NCBI RefSeq assembly: GCF_902167145.1
Contig: NC_050098.1
Coordinates: 115,668,207 to 115,732,206, forward strand
Length of the DNA: 64,000 nucleotides
Source: Zea mays
Lineage: Eukaryota > Streptophyta > Magnoliopsida > Poales > Poaceae
Reading direction: 5' to 3'
The position numbers and the translations under genes were made by a program. Below, piece after piece: positions 1 to 9,673 of this stretch; positions within the stretch are counted from its first letter, which is position 1; each line of letters begins with the position of its first letter. The notes under the pieces were generated by a model. The model was not told the DNA's origin and searched no databases. It worked only from the letters and a program-made list of their open reading frames with translations.

Positions 1-780
1 TAGAAAAACTTATGTAAATTTATGAATACCTTGTAATATATCTTTTCCCCTTTATCCGTGTACGATCTGCTTTGCTGTGGACGAAATTTCATTTTTGAGC
101 TGAAGGCGAAAAACACCTTCCCTTCTTTTCGTACACAACGAAGCATGAAAATTTCCTCTTTCTCCGAAGTTTTTCCTCATAGCCGAAGCATCTGCCTTTT
201 CTGTATGGTATGATGATGATGATCCTATATATGTCTAAATGAATGTTTATGAATGCAAATGTCATGATGTAATGTATTGTGCAAATGATTATCCGAGTGT
301 ACATCCAAAACCATAATCATAGCCTTCATTCCCTTGGGAATGACTCAAATCTTTTTGCCGTTTATTTTTCGGCTTCACCGTTTACTTTTCGGTGTATCAG
401 CGCTGACTTTTCGCTGTAAGCCTCCCTTAGGAGCTTCTTCGTCTTTTACTTTCAGCGGAATCAGCGTTTATTTTTCGCTGTAAGCCTCCCTTAGGAGCTT
501 CTTCGCCTTTTACTTTCGACGGAATCAGCGTTTATTTTTCGCTGTAAGCTCTGCATTCCCTTAGGAACGACTTTTGAGCTTCTCCCCGTTTTCTTTTCTT
601 TTTTCCTTTGCACTCGATGGTGCGTTCTCAGCTTTTACATTTACATCTTTGGGGGATATCGCTCTTATAGAATTGAAATAAGGAAAAGAAAAATTACATG
701 TTGTGGCCCCATTAAAAACCTTTCTCCCCTTTGGAAAGGAAAAGGGTGCCACAAGAAAGAATAGAAAAAATTACATCAAG
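1..780 (-). other. 3' non-coding region of the Cinful-like element
   Basis: The sequence after the integrase stop codon has no coding capacity that I trust. It is dotted with CTTCGG/GAAGC motifs like those in the 5' LTR. It holds a short tandem repeat, listed separately, and an A/T-rich left part. No polypurine tract or LTR end was found, so the 3' LTR must start left of position 1. Confidence 0.7.
411..570. repeat. 64-bp tandem repeat, about 2.3 copies
   Basis: The phrase TCGCTGTAAG begins at 411, 475 and 539, giving a period of exactly 64 bp. Each unit contains CCTCCCTTAGGAGCTTCTTCG and an AGCGTTTATTTTTCGC stretch. The third unit decays after about 20 bases. The repeat lies in the 3' non-coding region of the Cinful-like element. 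Confidence 0.85.
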
Positions 781-1650
781 CTAAACATAATATTGCCGAA
801 GCTCGTCCGCATTCCATGATCTAGGAATGTCGTTGGCGTCCATATCTTTCAATCTGTAGGAATCGGGTCTTGACGAAGATACTACCAGAAAAGGTCCTTC
901 CCACTTCAGCTGTAATTTGCCTACTGTCTCTGGGTTGGCTACTCTTCGAAGCACCAAATGTCATGGTTCAATGTTCTTTAGCCTAACCTTTCTATCACGT
1001 CATTTTATTGTTTCAGCTTGGTATTTGTTGATGTTTTCCACATCCTGAAGCCTGATCCCCTCTATAGCATCTTTTTCCACAGAGTAATTAGCTTCAGCTT
1101 CGTCTTCTATCGAAGCTACTATTCTTATTGATCCTGCTTTGGCTTCTTCCGGAGTTATTTCTTCGTCACCAAACAATAGTTTGAATGGTGTAAAGCCTGT
1201 TGATCTTGATATTGTTGTGTTGTGGCTCCACACCACTTTGATTAATTCGTCTGGCCACTTTCCCCTAGGCTGATTGAAGATTAACTTCATTATTCCTGTC
1301 ATTATGATGCCATTAGCCCTTTCAACAAGTCCATTCGACTCCGGATGCCGAACTGATGCAAAATGGATCTCCGTGCCAATTTGTTCACAAAATTCTCTGA
1401 ACGCTTCGGAATCAAACTGCGTTCCATTATCCACAGTAATAGCCTTCGGCACTCCGAAACGACAAACAATATTTTGCCAGAAAAACTTTTGAATAGTGAC
1501 CGAAGTTATTGTGGCTAAAGGCTTTGCCTCAATCCATTTAGAAAAATATTCCACTGCCACTACAACATATCTTAAGTTCCCTTGTGCTGGTGGTAACGGA
1601 CCTAACAAATCAAGGCCCCACCTTTGCAACGGCCAGGTGGGTTGTATTAA
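781..1650 (-). pseudogene. pol: Cinful-like pol: integrase core and C-terminus
   Basis: This is the catalytic part of a Ty3/Gypsy integrase, which would insert element cDNA into the host chromosome. The visible triad is D in GLDLLGPL, D in TVDNGTQF and E in NGLVERAN. The C-terminal region ends with the typical WNADELRQYY stretch and a stop at 781-783. The frame is closed by in-frame stops near 1000 and near 1650, so no functional protein can be made from this copy. It continues upstream into the zinc-binding part of integrase at 1651-1900. Confidence 0.9.
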
Positions 1651-2538
1651 CTAGGTTAGAGACAAAGGTTGTTTTTGATCTCTTGCACATTTCTGACAAC
1701 CTTCGCACTTTTGGACTAATTCCGCTGCATCCGAAGCTGCCTTTGGCCAATAAAATCCTTGACGAAAAACTTTTCCAAGCAAAGGCCTAGATCCAATGTG
1801 AGATCCACACAGGCCTGCGTGTATTTCCTTCATCAATTCTATACCTTCGGCTCTGGATAAACACTTGAGTAATGGAGCACAGACTCCATGCTTGTACAAC
1901 TCCCCTTCTATTATAACATATGGTCGAGCTCTTGCCTCTATCCTCCTGTTATAAGCTTCATCATCTGAAAGAAAGTTACCCTGAAGGAAAGAGATGATCT
2001 CAGTTCTCCAGTCTTCACTATAGACAGGGGATATATTGAGGACTGCTCTTTCAAGAAGTTCAACCGAAGGTGCTTTTATTGTCTCGAAAAATACTTCCGA
2101 AGGTAAGGGCAGCCCCTGTGCTGCTGACTTGGCTAATAAATCAGCATATTCATTTTCTCCATGAGGAATATTTTTAACAGAAAACCCTTCAAAGGAAGCC
2201 TCAATCCTTCGAGCCGTGTCTAAATATTTTTCAAGCTTCGGATCCCTTGCTTTATAACTTTTGTCAATATGACCAGAAATAACCTGGGAATCAGTTTTAA
2301 GAACCGCCCTTCTAATTCCCATCGCCTTTAACTTCCGAAGACCCAAGAGCAAAGCTTCGTACTCAGCAATGTTATTTGTGCAACTGAAATCAAGTCTTGT
2401 TGCATAACAAGTTTTGACTTTGGAAGGTGCGACCAACACAGCGGCTGCTCCTGCTCCGAAGGTTCCCCAAGATCCATCGCAAAATACTGTCCAAACGTCG
2501 GCATCTTTACTCGTTTCTTCTTCCTGAGCCTCTGGCGT
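1651..2538 (-). pseudogene. pol: Cinful-like pol: second RNase H and integrase HHCC domain
   Basis: The upstream half shows an archaeal-type RNase H: NNIAEYEALLLGLR, then TDSQVISGHI, then ENEYADLLAKSA. The Tat lineage carries this in addition to its ordinary RNase H. The downstream half has the integrase zinc-binding pattern HAGLCGSH followed by CEGCQKC. The stretch is bounded at both ends by amber codons that fit single transitions, TGG to TAG after ALADFIAD and CAG to TAG after PLSLT. Both fit decay of methylated cytosines. Confidence 0.88.
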
Positions 2539-3599
2539 CTAGTCAGCAATGAAGTCTGCCAACGCTTGGGACTGAATCGAAGATCTATGCACATAATCAA
2601 TACAAAATTCATTGAGTTCCGCAGCCCATTTTCTAACCCTTCCAGTAGCTTCTCTATTTCTCATAATATCCTTCAACGGTTGTGAAGAAGGAACAACTAT
2701 ATTGTATGCTTGAAAATAATGCCGAAGCTTCCTTGAGGCCATCAAAACAGCATACAACACCTTCTCCAATTCTGTATAATTTTTCTTTGATAAACTAAGA
2801 ACTTCGGATACAAAGTATATTGGGGCTTGCTTTTTGACTTGGCCTTCAAGCTTCTCCTGGACAAGTGCTGCACTTACCGCTGAGTGCGAAGCTGCCACAT
2901 ATAACAACAGAGGAGCCCCTGGCGTTGGTGGAGTTAATGTTGTTAAGTCTATCAAATATTGCTTCAGCTCTTCGAAGGCTCTCTGCTGGACTGGTCCCCA
3001 TTGAAAAACTTCGGCTGACTTCAGCACTTCGAAAAATGGTAAATTTCTCTCTGCTGATCTAGATATGAATCTGTTGAGAGATGCCAGTCTTCCTGTCAAT
3101 CTTTGAGCCCCCTTCTTTGTACTTGGTGGTTCCATTCGAAGGATAGCTTCGATTTTATTTGGATTAGCCTCAATCCCTTTTGTTGAAACTAGGCAGCCAA
3201 GAAATTTCCCTTTCTTCACTCCGAAGACACATTTTTCTGGATTCAACTTTAAACCGGCCTGTCTAAAATTAGCAAAGGTCTCCTGCAGATCAGTAATGTG
3301 ATTATCTTGCTTCGTGCTTTTTACAATGATATCATCAACATAAGTTAGCACATTTCTGCCTATCTGAGAATGAAGAACCTTCGCTGTCATTCTGCTGAAG
3401 CTTCCTCCAGCATTCTTGAGCCCCTCAGGCATCCAAAGGTAACAATATGTTCCACTAGGGGTTATGAAGCTAGTTTTTGGCTCATCCTCCTTCTTCATCC
3501 AAATTTGATGATAGCCTGAATAACAATCCAGCAGACTCATAAGCTCTGATGAAGTTGCTGCATCAACTAGAGAATCTATCCTTAGCAATAGAAACTCGT
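2539..3599 (-). pseudogene. pol: Cinful-like pol: RT palm/thumb and RNase H
   Basis: This is the C-terminal two thirds of the reverse transcriptase followed by RNase H. The RT shows SGYHQIW, FITPSGTYCY, MPEGLKNAGGSF and the active-site YVDD (about residues 83-86 of the open stretch). RNase H follows with LLLYVAAS and FEVLSL..KNYTELEKVLYAV. The N-terminal end was cut by the Huck insertion: 3595-3599 (CTCGT) is its target duplication, and the missing RT residues lie at 30989-31095 and 41943 onward. Near the cut, two prolines of the usual FPLPRIDSL motif read as leucine, again C-to-T changes. Confidence 0.92.
3595..3599. other. Target-site duplication of the Huck element, left
   Basis: CTCGT immediately precedes the TGTCGG terminus and is repeated at 30989-30993 right after the other terminus. 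This marks a single insertion of the whole 3600-30988 block into the Cinful-like RT. Confidence 0.95.
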
Positions 3600-5384
3600 T
3601 GTCGGCGTTTCGAGACCGGGGGGTCCCTAAGCCGACGACTGAGTGTGCCGCGTGCCCCAGCCCAGATGGGTCGAGCGCATGGGCGAGCGCGAAGGGGGGA
3701 GAGCGAGGTGGCCAGAGACGGGCGTGAGAGAGGTGGAAATCCCGAGGCCTTCGTGTTCGTCTCGCGCCCAGGTCGGGTGCGCTTGCAGTAGGGGGTTACA
3801 AGCGTCCACGCGGGTGAGGTAAGCGAGCGGCCCCAAGAGAGCGCCTGTCCCGTCCTCGTCCCGCGCGGCCAACCTTCTCTAAGAAGGCCCTGGTCCTTCC
3901 TTTTATAGGCGTAAGGAGAGGATCCAGGTGTACAATGGGGATGTAGCAGAGTGCTACGTGTCTAGCGGAGGGAGAGCTAGCGCCCTAAGTACATGCCAAT
4001 GTGACAGCCGGAGAGATCTTGGCACCCTGCTGGTGTAATGTCGTGGCTGTCGGAGGAGCAACGGAGCCTGGCGGAGGGACAGCTGTCGGAGCGGTCGAAT
4101 CCTTGCTGACGTCCCCCTGCTTCCGTAAGGGAGTTGAGAGCCGCCGTCGTCACAGGGCTTGCGGGGCGCCATCATTGCCTATCTGGCGGAGCTAGCCAGA
4201 TGGGACACCGGTCTTGCTTTCTGCGGCCCGAGTCGGCTCGGGGTAGGGTGATGATGGCGCTTCCTGTTGACGTGGCTGGCCTGCGCCCTAGGCTGGGCGT
4301 CGTGGAGGCTCCTCCGAAGCCGGGGTCGAGTCTGTCTTCCGTGGCCGAGGCCGAGTCCGAGCCCCTGGGTCGGGCGAGGCGGAGGTCGTTCGGCAGAGGC
4401 CAGGGTGGAGTCCGAGCCCTGGGGTCGGGCGGAGCAGAGTTCGTCATCTTCTGGGGTTGAGCCCGAGTCCGAGCCCTGGGTCGGGCGGAGCGGAGTTCGC
4501 CGTCTTCCGGGGCTTAGCCCGAGTCCGAGCCCTGGGTCGGGCGGAGCGGAGTTCGCCGTCTTCCGGGGCCTAGCCCGAGTCCGAGCCCTGGGTCGGGCGG
4601 AGCGGAGTTCGCCGTCTTCCGGGGCCTAGCCCGAGTCCGAGCCCTGGGTCGGGCAGAGCGGAGTTCGCCGTCTTCCGGGGCTTAGCCCGAGTCCGAGCCC
4701 TGGGTCGGGCGGAGCGGAGTTCGCCGTCTTCCGGGGCCTAGCCCGAGTCCGAGCCCTGGGTCGGGCGGAGCAGAGTTCGCCGTCTTCCGGGGCTTAGCCC
4801 GAGTCCGAGCCCTGGGTCGGGCGGAGCGGAGTTCGCCGTCTTCCGGGGCTTAGCCCGAGTCCGAGCCCTGGGTCGGGCGGAGCGGAGTTTCCTATGGCGC
4901 CTTTGGCAAGGCCTGACTGCCTGTCAGTCTCACTCTGTCAAGTGGCACTGCAGTCGGAGTGGCGCAGGCGGCGCTGTCCTTCTGTCAGACCGGTCAGTGG
5001 AGCGGCGAAGTGACGGCGGTCACTTCAGCTCTGCCGGGGGGCGCGCGTCAGGATAAAGGTGTCAGGCCACCTTTGCGTTAAATGCTCCTGCGACTCGGTC
5101 GGTCGGTGCGGCGATTTAGTCAGGGTTGCTTCTTAGCGAAGGCAAGGCCTCGGGCGAGCCGGAGATGTGTCCGCCGTTAAAGGGGGGCCTCGGGCGAGAC
5201 GGAAATCCCTCGGGGTCGGCTGCCCTTGTCCGAGGCTAGGCTCGGGCGAGGTGTGATTGAGTCGCTCGTATGGACTGATCCCTGACTTAATCGCACCCAT
5301 CAGGCCTCTGCAGCTTTATGCTGATGGGGGTTACCAGCTGAGAATTAGGCGTCTTGAGGGTACCCCTAATTATGGTCCCCGACA
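3600..5384 (-). repeat. Huck 3' LTR
   Basis: This is a 1785-bp copy of the sequence at 29205-30988. It is bounded by TGTCGGCG and CCCCGACA on the plus strand. It is the 3' LTR because the element runs on the minus strand and pol lies to its right. It contains the 56-bp tandem array listed separately. Confidence 0.95.
4461..4889. repeat. 56-bp tandem array in Huck 3' LTR, about 8 copies
   Basis: GCCCGAGTCCGAGCCCTGGG starts at 4461, 4517, 4573, 4629, 4685, 4741, 4797 and 4853, an exact 56-bp period. A more diverged copy lies just upstream at about 4408. Units are GC-rich and differ by one or two bases, for example CAGAGTT for CGGAGTT. Confidence 0.95.
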
Positions 5385-5400
5385 GTAGCCCCCGAGCCTC
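5385..5400 (-). other. Huck polypurine tract
   Basis: Immediately inside the 3' LTR the minus strand reads GAGGCTCGGGGGCTAC, a purine-rich run in the place where plus-strand DNA synthesis is primed in LTR elements. The call rests on position and composition. Confidence 0.6.
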
Positions 5401-6120
5401 GAAGGGAGTGTTAGCACTCGCTTGGAGGCTTTCGTCGCACTTTTTTGCAAGGGGACCAGCCTTTCTCGGTTGCATTTTGTTCCGGTAGGTGCGCGCGAGC
5501 GCACCCGCCGGGTGTAGCCCCCGAGGCCTCGGAGGAGTGGTTTCACTCCCCCGAGGTCTTAATGCCTTGCGTAACGCTTTGGCTGGTCTGGTTGTTCCCT
5601 CATGCGAACTGGCCGTAGCCCGGGTGCACGGTCGGGGCCCAAGCTCTCGGGCTGGTATGTTGACGCTGTCAACGGTTCGGCCGGAGCCGGGTTTGCGAGA
5701 GCAGCCCCCGAGCCTCCGCACAGGGCGAGAGGGCGATCAGGGACAGACTCGGCTTTTTTACATACGCCCCTACGTCGCCTTTCCGCAAGGAGGAGGGGGG
5801 GGAGAGCGCCATGTTACCCTCGATGGGCACCGAACATGGTGTCTCCGGTGAGCTGCAAGCGGGTAATCCGAGTGGACATCTGTGCCCCGTTCGTTGGGGG
5901 TTGGCTAGGGGCCCAGAGGCACGCCCAAAAGTACCTGCGGGTGATCTGCCGGACCCGGTCCCCTGGCGACGGGGTCCGAGGGCTCGATGCCTCCCTCCGA
6001 TGGGATTCCGTTACAAGATCGCTCCCGCTGGTCTCGGAAATGTCCTAGGGTACCTCGGGAGCGCAGCCCGATCCTTGGTTATGTATCGAACGTACCCCTG
6101 GTCATCCCTCGCTCGGCGTC

Positions 6121-6345
6121 TGAGGCGACTGTGAACCCTTCGGGGGCCAGCCTTCGAACCCCTGATCAGTAGTGGGCGCGGAGCCCGAGTAGCCTGAGGC
6201 GGCCATGGAGCCCTTCGGGGGGCCGGCCTTCGAACCTCTGACCAGTAGTGGGTGTAGGGCCCATGCGATCTGAGGCGACTGTTGAACCCCTCGGAGGGCC
6301 AGCCTTCGAACCTCTGATCAGTAGGGGGGGCTCGGAGCCCGGTTC
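6121..6345. repeat. Tandem repeat, three units of 74-76 bp, Huck 3' region
   Basis: Units start at 6121, 6195 and 6271 with TGAGGCG. Each contains GCCTTCGAACC.CTGA.CAGTAG and a GGAGCCC or GGGCCC stretch. Divergence between units is visible but modest. Confidence 0.85.
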
Positions 6346-8080
6346 CTTCACAGGGAAGGATCCTTTTCGGGGTATCCCCCTTTCCCGGTCCCTGTTGCAA
6401 GAGATAGAGAAAGAGGAAAAAAGGAAAAGGATACAAAATCGAACGACGTGGCGTACCTTTTTTGGCGCGGTTATTACGGCGAAGGCGAGGCGTCGCCCGC
6501 TTCTCCTGCCAGGAGCGTCGCCTGTCCCGCCGCGGAGTTAAGGCGACGGGGCGAGTGGTTGGCGGGGCGGCCGTTGCGCGTGCGCGAGCCGTTCGAGGAA
6601 CGGATCATGGGCGCGTCGTCTTCACGCCGTGAGAGGAGGCTCTCTTGCTGCCCCTGGATGGGACGTGAGCCTGGCTGACGACGTGACCGCTGCTCCCGCC
6701 CGCCTGCCACCGTCATTACTGCCGCCCTACTTTCGGCTGCATTGACCGTCGCGCCAGGCTGGCGCTGCTGGGTCGTGCGCTGGGCCGCCTCGAGTCGCGG
6801 TATTGGTTCCGCAACCGAAGAGGCGCGGTGGTGGCGCAAGTGGCGGTGCAGTTGCTTGCATGCAGCATCTGGCGCGCCGGTTGCGTGACGCGTGGGCCTG
6901 GGCCTCCATGCTGGCGTGTTGGGAGTCGGAGAAGCGCGTCCACCTGGTGCGGTTGCATGCCGCCTGCATGGCTGCCCGCCCCTTCCGCCCGTTGGTCTGG
7001 GCAAAAGTGGGGGGTCGCTTGTAACCGCTGGGTGGTTGTGTGCGCCACGCGCGGCGGTTTGGCTTCTTCTGCTCTGAGCCGGTTTGCATGACATGCGGGA
7101 TCCAGCCCCCGCGCCGCAGGGGAGGGCCTTGGAGCGTGTTGGAGAAGACTCAGCCCGTGGCGTTTGGGGGCGCACGTAGGGAGAGTTGCCTTTAAAAGGA
7201 GGGCGACCCCTTTCGGAAGGCGACCATGTCTTCTCCCTCCCTTATGCCTCGCGTCTTTCCACCTTCCAAGCCCCCGGATGGGGGGTACCCGCCGTCTTTT
7301 CGCCTTATCGTTGGAGGAACGCAACTCCGTGGGAGTTGGTACCTTTCAGCCATCGTTCGGCTTCAAGGATTTTCATCATGCAGCCCGGCTGTATCCCCCC
7401 GCCGGTGGTCACCCAAGATGGTGACCTCCAGTTTGGCGGTGGGGAAAGCGAGCCAGGCTGCGGCCTTTGCCCCTCCCTCGGCCTCAAGGATTTTCGTCAT
7501 CCAGGCCAAGATGGAGGACGAGGCGAGTCGGGGGCTGTCCCCACGTGGGTCGGCTGCCCTTTTCTTCCCCTGGCGTCTAGGGGAGAATGGCATCCTCCAG
7601 TTTCGCGGGGACTTCCTCCAGCCATGCCGGGATAGGTGGGTCGCCGTCACTCGGCTAGGGCGCCAGTAGCCCTGGGTCTCCGTCTCCCGGCCTGAATGGC
7701 TGGTTCTCGTCCTCTGCAGGTGAGAGCCCTCCTGTCGTAACACCTGCCCCGAAGCCACTGCCGAAGCTGCTTCGCCGCCCGGGGCGAGGGTGGTTGTCGC
7801 TGCTGCCGGATCGGGCGGCGGCGGGCCGCCCGTTGGTTCGCGATCGCTCCGCGGGTTCCCCGATCTTGTGGGGTTATTCGTACCCGCGGGGATGGAACTG
7901 GAGTTCCGTTGGTAATGGCACCTTGAATGCCAGTGTTTTTGTTCATCGTGGCTGTCGAGGCCTGAACATGTATGTAATTTCGGCACGGAGCCGTGTTTTT
8001 TCCTTATTTTCGAGCACTAAGTCTTGCCTGTTGATTATCTGAACCGCTTCACCAAGCATGAGTCGCCCCGTGTCAAAGTG

Positions 8081-8137
8081 ACGAGTGAGGTATCCGTATC
8101 CCGGAGGCGTAGGAGTCCCTCGGCTCGATCGACCTTG
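8081..8137. repeat. Spaced repeat module, copy 1, Huck 3' region
   Basis: GAGTGAGGTATCCGTATC, then GGAGGCGTAGGAGTCCCTCG, then a CGGCTCG.TC.ACCTTG tail. The module recurs at 8681-8742 and 8893-8955. The later two also share about 25 bp of upstream sequence ending GCGGAAGGTGATGAG or GCAGAAGGTGATGAG. Confidence 0.8.
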
Positions 8138-8680
8138 TTGTCTGAGGCTCCTCTAGCTTGGTTAAAGAGACCCCTTGGCCGCTCTTCGACGAGCCGAGGC
8201 CGGGGGTAGCGATATCAGCGCGAACAGAGGCGGAGTTGGCTCGAAAACAAAAACCTGGTTGGCCGGAGCCTAGCCGGGTTGTCCGTCAGCGGGACCGACG
8301 CCGGAGTTGACCAGCCGAGGCCTCGGACCGGGCTGGCGCCCTTGGAAGATGGTTAGCCGAGGCCCCTGGGGTAACCGGCCGAGCCGCCTGCTCGGGCCGG
8401 ATTCCCGGAGAAGTTCCTGGACCGCGTCGCCGTCCGAGGCTGGGTCGGATCTCGCTGAAGGTGTCGTCGATGCCGAGGGTGCTAGCCCCCTTCCAGCGTG
8501 AAGACCCGAGCCTGCAGGATCAGATTGTCTTGTAGCGTGTGCCTTCTGCGGCCGCTGAGGCCAGAAAACACACCCTCGCTGCGTTGTAAAGTTGCGTCTC
8601 CTTTCCTCTTATTTCGAGCATCTGGACTTTTTGTCGGTAACAGGGATGTTTGTGTGAGCGAGAGTTGCTTCTCGCGGAAG

Positions 8681-8742
8681 GTGATGAGTGAGGTATTCGT
8701 ATCCCGGAGGCGTGGGAGTCCCTCGGCTCGGTCGGCCTTGCC
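8681..8742. repeat. Spaced repeat module, copy 2, Huck 3' region
   Basis: Same module as at 8081 with a few substitutions (ATTCGTATC for ATCCGTATC, CGTGGG for CGTAGG). It lies 600 bp from copy 1 and 212 bp from copy 3. Confidence 0.8.
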
Positions 8743-8892
8743 GCTTACGCGTACTTTCACCCGTCCATGAGGCCCTGTCACCGATTCAGTCGAGAAGGCT
8801 TGAAGGACCGCTTCGGCAGAAGAGCTTCCGAACGTAAAGACTTGTTCGGTCCGCGGAATCACTTTATCCGAACGCGAGTTACTTATCGCAGA

Positions 8893-8955
8893 AGGTGATG
8901 AGTGAGGTATCCGTATCTCGGAGGCGTAGGAGTCCCTCGGCTCGGTCAGCCTTGG
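8893..8955. repeat. Spaced repeat module, copy 3, Huck 3' region
   Basis: Third copy of the module, with ATCTCGGAGG for ATCCCGGAGG. It ends about 230 bp from the integrase stop codon. Confidence 0.8.
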
Positions 8956-9184
8956 CTGCTTACGTGTACTCCGTCGTTTTCAGGATCCGCTTTTCGAAGT
9001 AGTCAAAAAGCACGAAAGATATTCTGCTAAAAGAGATCTTTTTTTGAGGAAAATTTCGACGCAGAGGGGGTCCCCCCCCTTTTAGCCCCCGAGGGAGGGT
9101 CGGGCTTTGCCGAGGCGAGGCCGACCCTTCCTTGATGACCAAACTTTGCGTGGGTGCGAGGTATATGAACAACTTGAAAACATC

Positions 9185-9673
9185 TTAAGGGTAGAAGTGA
9201 CGTAGCTGTTTGATGTTCCAAGCGTTGCCGTAGATCTCGCCTTGATTGTTGGCCAGCTTGTATGTTCCAGGCTTCAGAACTTTGGCGATGACGAATGGCC
9301 CCTCCCAGGGGGGCGTGAGCTTGTGCCTCCCTCGGGCGTCTTGCCGCAGCCGAAGCACCAGGTCGCCCACCTGGAGGTCTCGGGGCCGGACCCCTCGGGC
9401 GTGGTAGCGTCGCAGGGACTGCTGGTACCGCGCCGAGTGTAGTAAGGCCCTGTCCCGAGCCTCTTCCAGCTGGTCCAGCGATTCTTCTCGGCTAGCTTGG
9501 TTGCTTTGATCGTTGTAGGCCCTCGTCCTCGGGCAGCCGTATTCCAGGTCAGTGGGCAAGATGGCCTCGGCCCCGTAGACCAGGAAGAACGGCGTGAAAC
9601 CCGTGGCTCGGCTTGGCGTTGTCCTCAGGCTCCAGATCACCGAGGGGAGTTCCTTCATCCATCGCTTGCCGAA
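9185..9673 (-). pseudogene. pol: Huck pol: integrase C-terminal part
   Basis: This is the C-terminal portion of the Huck integrase. It opens with FGKRWMKELPSVIWSLRTTP and GFTPFFLVYGAEAILPTDLE, and continues with VGDLVLRLRQDARGRHKLTPPWEGPF and ends WNIKQLRHFYP plus stop at 9185. Its catalytic half lies 13.5 kb away at 23132 onward because the inner Tekay element landed between NKFG and KRW; CCGAA (9669-9673 and 23132-23136) is the duplicated target. The stretch itself has no internal stops. Confidence 0.93.

Larger units (their letters stand above)
5385..9184 (-). other. Huck 3' non-coding region between integrase and 3' LTR
   Basis: This is 3.8 kb of GC-rich sequence with no protein domain that I recognise on either strand. 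Several overlapping open frames occur on both strands, which is expected from the base composition; none shows a family motif. It does hold internal repeats: a triple 74-76-bp repeat at 6121-6345 and a spaced module at 8081, 8681 and 8893. A duplicated phrase, CAAGGATTTTC followed by TCAT, occurs near 7360 and 7488. It may be structural, regulatory or captured sequence. Confidence 0.6.

Noticed and set aside
4461..4889. Centromeric or knob satellite
   Set aside because: The 56-bp period and unit sequence fit neither the maize knob (180 bp) nor the CentC (about 156 bp) repeats. It is confined to the LTRs of one element.
6474..7986. Several 200-codon frames on the minus strand in the Huck 3' region
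   Set aside because: They overlap in different frames, consist of Arg/Pro/Ala-rich sequence and show no domain. GC-rich DNA lacks stop codons, so they are not evidence of genes.
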